Below, one piece after another: positions 6,711 through 11,027 of a DNA stretch of 11,027 nt. Under the pieces are notes generated by a model. The model searched no databases. It had not been told where the DNA came from and saw nothing but the letters and a program-made list of their open reading frames with translations. The position numbers were made by a program, and so were the translations under genes. Each line of letters opens with the position of its first letter. Position 1 is the stretch's first letter. The DNA lies in assembly GCA_007128525.1 (NCBI GenBank), contig SKXG01000219.1:1-11027 (forward strand). The letters run 5' to 3'. This DNA is from Pseudomonadales bacterium. GTDB lineage: Bacteria > Pseudomonadota > Gammaproteobacteria > Pseudomonadales > Azotimanducaceae.

Positions 6711-7180
6711 TGGTATGTACCGACCAGCCGGTTCATACCATTGACCTTGGGCTCTATCTGCTTGAGCAGTTCCCACATCGTCAGCCCCGGATCGAGCTGC
6801 ACTGCGTCTTTCAGCGACAGAACCCAGAAATAGTACTGATGCAGCCCGTGTCCATTCGGTGGCATGGGCCCGTTGTAGCCGGTCTTGCCAAAGTCGTTCT
6901 TGCCCTGCGTGAACTCGGCGCTGCCTTCCGCCAGTGCCGCGACATCGCCCGGGATGTTGTACAGCACCCAATGCACAAAACCGTATGTGCCCATGGGTGT
7001 TACCAGCGGGGCGTCCGGATCATGACAGATGACGGCAAACCCTTTGGTGTCTGACGGCGCATTGGACCAGCTCAGCGCTGGTGACACGTCTTCCCCTTCG
7101 CCGGTGTGCTTTTTCGGAATACTGCCATTCGGGCCAAAGGCCGAACTGCTCAACGTCATGTCGGATAGCGCAAAACCCAT
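6701..7180 (-). CDS. YbhB/YbcL family phosphatidylethanolamine-binding-like protein (PEBP)
   Basis: PEBP-fold proteins bind small anionic ligands in a surface pocket. Bacterial members (YbhB, YbcL) have no settled role despite the label 'Raf kinase inhibitor-like'. The protein has 159 residues, the normal bacterial length, and no signal peptide, so it should be cytoplasmic. The pocket motifs are present: CHDPDAP (52-58), FVHWVLYNIP (68-77, with H70) and GPMPPNGHGLHQYYF (104-118, with H111 and H114). AAGGAG lies 8 bases before the ATG at 7180, giving a firm start. It is 83 bases upstream of the CDF gene and 109 bases downstream of the CoA-transferase gene on the same strand. These gaps allow, but do not show, co-transcription. 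Confidence 0.93.
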   Translation of the reverse strand: MGFALSDMTLSSSAFGPNGSIPKKHTGEGEDVSPALSWSNAPSDTKGFAVICHDPDAPLVTPMGTYGFVHWVLYNIPGDVAALAEGSAEFTQGKNDFGKTGYNGPMPPNGHGLHQYYFWVLSLKDAVQLDPGLTMWELLKQIEPKVNGMNRLVGTYQRD

Positions 7181-7254
7181 GTGCGTACTCCTTTTGCTTA
7201 TAGCGGATGTCTACTCCTGGTCTGACTAGTGTACTCAGCTTGCACACGCCCTGC

Positions 7255-7290
7255 ATGAGCCATCCGGCACGAGCGGCAAAAGCGGCTCAT
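7255..7290 (-). terminator. Weak inverted repeat after the CoA-transferase stop
   Basis: ATGAGCC (7255-7261) and GGCTCAT (7284-7290) can pair over a 22-base loop directly at the end of the minus-strand CoA-transferase gene. The loop is long and no T run follows, so this is only a possible 3' structure. Confidence 0.25.
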
Positions 7291-8558
7291 CAGCCCGGCC
7301 AGACGCCAGCTGTGCGTAGCGCTGTCAGTCGCTCATCATCGTATCCCAGCACACGACGCAAAACCGCCGCACCATCTGCGTTGAATGCCGGCGGGGGCAG
7401 CAAAGGCAGCGCCCGAAACAGTCCCTGCGCCACAAAGCTGCGTACGCCCTGCAGGCCGCCGCCCTCGAGCAGCAGTGGCTCGGCCTGAGGCTGCGCAAAG
7501 ACTTCGCGCATGTCATTGACGAAACCAAAGGGCACCCGGCTGGCCCGTAACAGCTTGTCCGCGGTGGCCCGATCGAGAACGGCGAAGGCCGTGTCCAGCG
7601 CCGCGCCGAGTTCTGCGCGATGTTGCACCCTGCCCTGGTTGGTGACAAAGCGCGGATCTGCCCCCAGCGCCTCCAGACCCAGAGTCGTGGCCAGTGCCAA
7701 CCATTGACGGTCAGTCCCCACCGCCAGTACCAGCTCGGCACCATCGCTGAGCCGGAAGACGGCCCCATAGGGCACGATGTTCGGATGTTCCGAGCCCATA
7801 CGCTGCGGCACCTGACCGGCGACCAGATAGTTGCTCGCCTGGTTGGCCAAAGACGCGATTGCGGCGTCGAGCAGAGACACATCCAGAACCCGGCCCGTCG
7901 CGTCGCCGCGCGCCTGCGCCAACAGCGCGAGCAAGATGGCTTCCTTGAGCTGATGCGCGGCCAGCAGGTCGACCAGGGCCACCGGCATCTTCACCGGCGG
8001 CCCGTCCGGGGTGCCGTTGAGAAAGGTAAAGCCACTCTCGGCCTGGATGATGGCGTCGAATCCGGGCCTGGCGTCGGCGCTGCCGTAGGCCGAAATACGC
8101 CCCACAATCAGCTTTGGATTCAGTGTCAGCAAGCGCTCGGCATCCAGCCCCAGCTTGCGGTCGTCACCCGGCTTGAAGCTTTGCAGGACGATGTCACTGC
8201 GTGCCACCAGTGCATCGATCACCGCCAGCCCCGCCGGCGACGCCAAGTCCAGCGCCAGCGACTGCTTGCCCCAGTTCGCACATGAGAAGTAAGCAGACAC
8301 TTCGGCGGCGTGATCCTCGCCGCGGAGCCACCAGCCTCGCGTCGGGTCGCCACCCGTGGCCGGATTTTCGACCTTGATGACCTCTGCCCCCAGTTCCGCG
8401 AGGAATTGTCCGGTCAGCGGACCGGCCAGAATGCTGGCCAGCTCCAGCACCCGCAGGCCAGACAGGGGACCAGGCGGCGATTTGCTGGCGGCGCCTGCAG
8501 CGGCATCGCCCAAACCTGCAGGTTGTGAGGGCTGCGAGGGTGTCGACTCTTCCGGCAA
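7290..8558 (-). CDS. Class III CoA-transferase (CaiB/BaiF family)
   Basis: Family members move CoA between carboxylic acids through an enzyme-linked anhydride on a conserved Asp; relatives include formyl-CoA transferase, CaiB and alpha-methylacyl-CoA racemase. The frame gives 422 residues. The family domain begins PLSGLRVLELASILAGPLTGQF (31-52) and continues with LGAEVIKVENP (56-66). The catalytic Asp is D168 in RPGFDAIIQAESG. The C-terminal half has the usual small domain. Substrates cannot be assigned: no acyl-CoA dehydrogenase or other helpful neighbour is present. The start is uncertain. The first start codon in the frame is TTG at 8558, with no clear ribosome binding site; the next ATG is far inside the domain. 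The first 30 residues are Ala/Pro/Ser/Gly-rich and not part of the family, so translation could begin later, for example at TTG 8513. It is divergent from the lytic transglycosylase gene. Confidence 0.88.
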   Translation of the reverse strand: MPEESTPSQPSQPAGLGDAAAGAASKSPPGPLSGLRVLELASILAGPLTGQFLAELGAEVIKVENPATGGDPTRGWWLRGEDHAAEVSAYFSCANWGKQSLALDLASPAGLAVIDALVARSDIVLQSFKPGDDRKLGLDAERLLTLNPKLIVGRISAYGSADARPGFDAIIQAESGFTFLNGTPDGPPVKMPVALVDLLAAHQLKEAILLALLAQARGDATGRVLDVSLLDAAIASLANQASNYLVAGQVPQRMGSEHPNIVPYGAVFRLSDGAELVLAVGTDRQWLALATTLGLEALGADPRFVTNQGRVQHRAELGAALDTAFAVLDRATADKLLRASRVPFGFVNDMREVFAQPQAEPLLLEGGGLQGVRSFVAQGLFRALPLLPPPAFNADGAAVLRRVLGYDDERLTALRTAGVWPG

Positions 8559-8704
8559 GGATCAGCGCTCCGCTGTGCTCTGGGAGCGCGATCTTAGCAA
8601 AGCCCTACCGGCTGTGTGCCGTCACGCTTTATGATCATCACGTGCAGGATGGAACCTGAGATTGCCGTTATGGCCTTACGTACAGCGCTTGGATAAGGAT
8701 GCCC

Positions 8705-9970
8705 ATGAAATTCGCCCGTCTCCCCACCTCTTCTGTCCCGGACCGCCACCGCGCCCGGCCTCAAATGTCGTTCATGATGGTCGCCGCACTCGCCGCAGCG
8801 CTGGGGCTGGCCGTCGCCAGCGGCCCGGCGGATGCAGACGACGGCTTTCAAAGCTGCGTTGTCGGGCTGAAGGCGCGGGCTCGGGAAGACGGCATTTCAG
8901 CCCGGACCATCGACGGCGTACTCGCCCAGGTCAACCATCTGCCACGCATCATCGAACTCGATCGCAGCCAACCCGAGTTCACGACCACCTTTGCCGACTA
9001 CTTCAACCGCCGTGTCACCAACGAGCGGGTCCGCCGCGGCCGGGCGCTGGTGCGCGAACATCGCGACCTGCTGGAACGCATCCAGCGCGACACAGGCGTA
9101 CCGCCACACTATCTGGTCTCCTTCTGGGGCCTGGAAACCAACTTCGGCAGCTACTTTGGCACCGTTCCTACGCCGGACGCGCTGGCCACGCTGGCCTGTG
9201 ACGAGCGCCGATCAGCCTACTTCACCACCGAGCTGATGGCTGCCCTGCAGATCATTGATGCCGGCGACATTACCGCTGACCAGATGAAAGGCTCCTGGGC
9301 CGGTGCGCTGGGCCATGTGCAGTTCATGCCGTCGGTATTTTTGCGCTATGCCGTCGATGGCGACGGCGATGGCCGCCGTGACCTGTGGAACAGTATTCCC
9401 GACGCCATGGCCTCGGCCGGCAACTTCCTGGAGCAGCTGGGCTGGCAGTCCGGGCAGCGCTGGGGACGGGAAGTCCGCCTGCCGGAAGACTTTGACTACA
9501 ACCTGATCGGTCGGCAGCAAAAACATTCGCTGTCACACTGGCGTTCGCTCGGCGTTACGGATGCCTTTGGCGAAACGCTGCCCGACGTCGACCTGCCGGC
9601 ATCTCTGCTGCTGCCGGCCGGTCACCGCGGACCGGCGTTTCTCGTGTACGAGAACTTCAACATCATCATGCGCTGGAACCGCTCCGAGTACTATGCGCTG
9701 ACCGTCGGCCGGCTCGCCGATCAAATCGCCGGTGCCGGGCGGCTGCAGCAGCCGCCACCGGACGATGCACCGCGCTTCAGCCGCGACCAGCTGATGGAGA
9801 TCCAGTCGCACCTCAACGAACTCGGTTATGACGCCGGCGAGGCCGACGGCATACTTGGACCGGCCACCCGCGCCGCCGTCAGCCGCTTTCAGCAGACTGT
9901 CGGCATGATTCCGGATGGGCACCTGGACCAGGCGGTGGTCGATGCCCTGGACGAAGCCGTTTCCGGCTGA
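8705..9970 (+). CDS. Secreted lytic murein transglycosylase, MltB-like, with peptidoglycan-binding domain
   Basis: The enzyme cleaves the MurNAc-GlcNAc bond of peptidoglycan with formation of 1,6-anhydro-MurNAc in the periplasm. From the ATG at 8705 it has 421 residues. AAGGA lies 5 bases before that codon, whereas an ATG two codons earlier (8699) overlaps the same site. The N-terminus is basic, followed by a hydrophobic stretch (about 23-39) and ADA as a probable signal-peptidase cleavage site near 45. There is no lipobox, so it should be soluble rather than a lipoprotein like MltB. The catalytic Glu is E144 in FWGLETNFG, followed by the family signatures GSWAGALGHVQFMPSVF (196-212) and DGDGDGRRDLWNS (218-230). 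Residues 359-418 form a PG_binding_1 domain (QSHLNELGYDAGEADGILG). Cys51 and Cys165 may form a disulfide. Confidence 0.94.
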   Translation: MKFARLPTSSVPDRHRARPQMSFMMVAALAAALGLAVASGPADADDGFQSCVVGLKARAREDGISARTIDGVLAQVNHLPRIIELDRSQPEFTTTFADYFNRRVTNERVRRGRALVREHRDLLERIQRDTGVPPHYLVSFWGLETNFGSYFGTVPTPDALATLACDERRSAYFTTELMAALQIIDAGDITADQMKGSWAGALGHVQFMPSVFLRYAVDGDGDGRRDLWNSIPDAMASAGNFLEQLGWQSGQRWGREVRLPEDFDYNLIGRQQKHSLSHWRSLGVTDAFGETLPDVDLPASLLLPAGHRGPAFLVYENFNIIMRWNRSEYYALTVGRLADQIAGAGRLQQPPPDDAPRFSRDQLMEIQSHLNELGYDAGEADGILGPATRAAVSRFQQTVGMIPDGHLDQAVVDALDEAVSG

Positions 9971-10001
9971 GCTCAAAGGCTCATGCCACGCCCCAGAGCC
10001 A

Positions 10002-10026
10002 GCGCCCATTCGTTGATGTTGGGCGC
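10002..10026 (+). terminator. Hairpin between the lytic transglycosylase and VOC genes
   Basis: GCGCCCA (10002-10008) and TGGGCGC (10020-10026) form a perfect 7-base stem over an 11-base loop, 32 bases after the transglycosylase stop. The sequence after it is A/C-rich, not T-rich, so it may be a weak or Rho-assisted terminator or a leader hairpin for the next gene, whose start is 30 bases downstream. Confidence 0.35.
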
Positions 10027-10055
10027 ACAACACAACCCGACAACAAGGATCGCGT

Positions 10056-10733
10056 ATGGACTTCGCCAAACCCGCCATTGACCTCGGCCTCTACACCAAC
10101 CAGCGTGAACCCATGCTCGAGTTCTGGCAGCAGCGTGCCGGCATCGAGTTCGACGAACTGTTGCCAGCCGGCCGCGGCATTCACCAGCTGCGTCACGCCA
10201 TTGGGTCATCAATACTGAAGATCAACCACAGCCGCGACCCCCTTGATGCTGCGCCGCCCGCGGGCTTTTGCAGACTGTGGGTCGCTCGCACCGGTATCAC
10301 AGCGCCGACAGAACTGACCGATCCGGACGGCAACGCGCTCTCGCTGGTGGCGCCCGGCCACAACGGCATCGACCAAATGCAGATCGACCTGCAAACACCA
10401 GACATCGATGCTGCTGCCAACTTCTATGGCAAAGTGCTGGGCCTGACAGACGCCGGCCGACACCGATTTCAGCTTGGTGAGACACTGCTGCAACTGATTG
10501 AGCACAAGGCGCAGCCCACCGAGCCGGTGATGCGTGCCACTGGTTATCGTTACATCACCGTGCAGGTATTCGATGTCGTTGGGACACACCAGCGTATTCT
10601 GGAGCTGGGTGGTCGTGAAGGCAGCGCGCCAAGGAAACTGGGCGACGTCGCACATATTTCCTTTGTACGCGACCCGGATGGCAACTGGATTGAGATCTCG
10701 CAGCGCAAGTCGATCACCGGGTCACTGGACTGA
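10056..10733 (+). CDS. VOC (glyoxalase/bleomycin-resistance fold) family protein, two modules
   Basis: The 225-residue protein has two glyoxalase-fold regions, about 6-100 and 105-217. Each ends in the characteristic DPDGN turn: TDPDGNALSLV (88-98) and RDPDGNWIEIS (206-216). AAGGA 7 bases before the ATG supports the start. VOC enzymes usually bind a divalent metal through His and Glu residues and act as lyases, isomerases, dioxygenases or drug-binding proteins. In the second module the final Glu (E213) is kept, but the usual first His is Gln108 (IDQMQIDL) and the second-half His position appears to be Tyr166 (YRYITVQV). Metal binding is therefore doubtful and the reaction is unknown. The first module looks shortened in its second half. 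The stop codon overlaps the next ATG, so it is probably co-translated with thpR. Confidence 0.88.
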   Translation: MDFAKPAIDLGLYTNQREPMLEFWQQRAGIEFDELLPAGRGIHQLRHAIGSSILKINHSRDPLDAAPPAGFCRLWVARTGITAPTELTDPDGNALSLVAPGHNGIDQMQIDLQTPDIDAAANFYGKVLGLTDAGRHRFQLGETLLQLIEHKAQPTEPVMRATGYRYITVQVFDVVGTHQRILELGGREGSAPRKLGDVAHISFVRDPDGNWIEISQRKSITGSLD

Positions 10734-11027
10734 TGCCTGATGCCGGGCCCGGATCCTCAGAGGAACGCAAGAGCCGTGTCTTCGTAGCGGCCTTCGTTGA
10801 CGCCGAGAGTCGATCCACCATCCGGCGTATCTCTGCACCGGTGCTTGAGGCATTGCCCGAGTTTCGAAAAATCCCTGATAGAAACTGGCACCTGACACTG
10901 CGCTTCGTGGGCTCTGTTGACAAGACACAAATGCAAGCCGTGCAAGCGGCGCTTAAATGGATCGGTACCGTTCGGTTGCCGCCAATGCGCACTACGGGAT
11001 GGACCCTGCTGCCAAGCACTCGACACC
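10733..11027 (+). CDS. thpR: 2'-5' RNA ligase family protein / RNA 2',3'-cyclic phosphodiesterase (3' end missing)
   Basis: ThpR (LigT) proteins open 2',3'-cyclic phosphate ends of RNA and can join tRNA halves through 2'-5' linkages in vitro; the physiological role is unclear. I translated 98 codons from the ATG at 10733 to the right edge with no stop. The N-terminus RVFVAAFVDAESRSTIRRI (15-33) matches the start of the LigT fold, and WHLTLRFVG (52-60) contains the first catalytic HxT motif (H53, T55). The second HxT motif, normally near residue 130, lies beyond the window. The ATG overlaps the VOC stop (TGATG), which implies translational coupling. The usual family length is about 175-190 residues, so roughly half is present. 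Confidence 0.92.
   Translation, partial: MPDAGPGSSEERKSRVFVAAFVDAESRSTIRRISAPVLEALPEFRKIPDRNWHLTLRFVGSVDKTQMQAVQAALKWIGTVRLPPMRTTGWTLLPSTRH

Noticed and set aside
8630..8635. TATGAT as a -10 box for the lytic transglycosylase gene
   Set aside because: No acceptable -35 sequence lies 16-18 bases upstream, so a promoter cannot be supported.
1..11027. Defence island, CRISPR array, integron, prophage or secondary-metabolite cluster
   Set aside because: I saw no regularly spaced repeats, integrase, transposase, toxin-antitoxin pair or synthase motif; RecQ here is the full-length housekeeping form, not a defence-associated helicase.

Overview
The window looks like ordinary core chromosome from a GC-rich, aerobic Gammaproteobacterium. 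This rests on gene content: a caa3-like cytochrome c oxidase subunit II, RecQ, an MltB-type lytic transglycosylase, ThpR, and a two-helix membrane protein of a type I associate with marine and related Gammaproteobacteria. I cannot name a genus. I see no rRNA, tRNA, CRISPR array, transposase, phage gene or integration site, and no island of odd base composition.

Layout, left to right. (1) Bases 1-1171, minus strand: coxB, cut by the left edge, a Cu-A subunit fused to a cytochrome c domain; the rest of the oxidase operon should lie off the left side. (2) Bases 1172-1661: a 490-base gap with no convincing gene. It holds a perfect 18-base palindrome just upstream of coxB, four imperfect 17-18 base tandem repeats, and a hairpin ending the next gene. 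(3) Bases 1662-2216, minus: a small two-helix membrane protein of unknown function, with an FNR/ANR-like box about 150 bases upstream. (4) Bases 2452-3465, minus: a CtBP-like D-2-hydroxyacid dehydrogenase, divergent from (5) recQ, 3576-5435, plus. (6) Convergent with recQ, 5457-6617 minus: a CDF metal exporter with an extra C-terminal domain; a hairpin covers the 21-base gap and touches both stop codons. (7) 6701-7180 minus: a PEBP (YbhB/YbcL) protein. (8) 7290-8558 minus: a class III CoA-transferase with a poorly supported TTG start. (9) Divergent from it, plus strand: a secreted lytic murein transglycosylase (8705-9970), a two-module VOC protein (10056-10733), and the start of thpR (2'-5' RNA ligase family), whose ATG overlaps the VOC stop codon and which runs off the right edge.

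The genes do not form one pathway. They are short independent units: respiration, DNA repair, metal export, cell-wall turnover, and small-molecule or RNA metabolism. Only VOC-thpR shows tight coupling. I found no convincing new multi-gene system. The best leads are regulatory DNA around coxB and the neighbouring membrane protein (palindrome, tandem repeats, FNR-like box) and some protein oddities: a Gln in the Cu-A loop, the C-terminal module of the CDF protein, and missing metal-ligand positions in the VOC protein.
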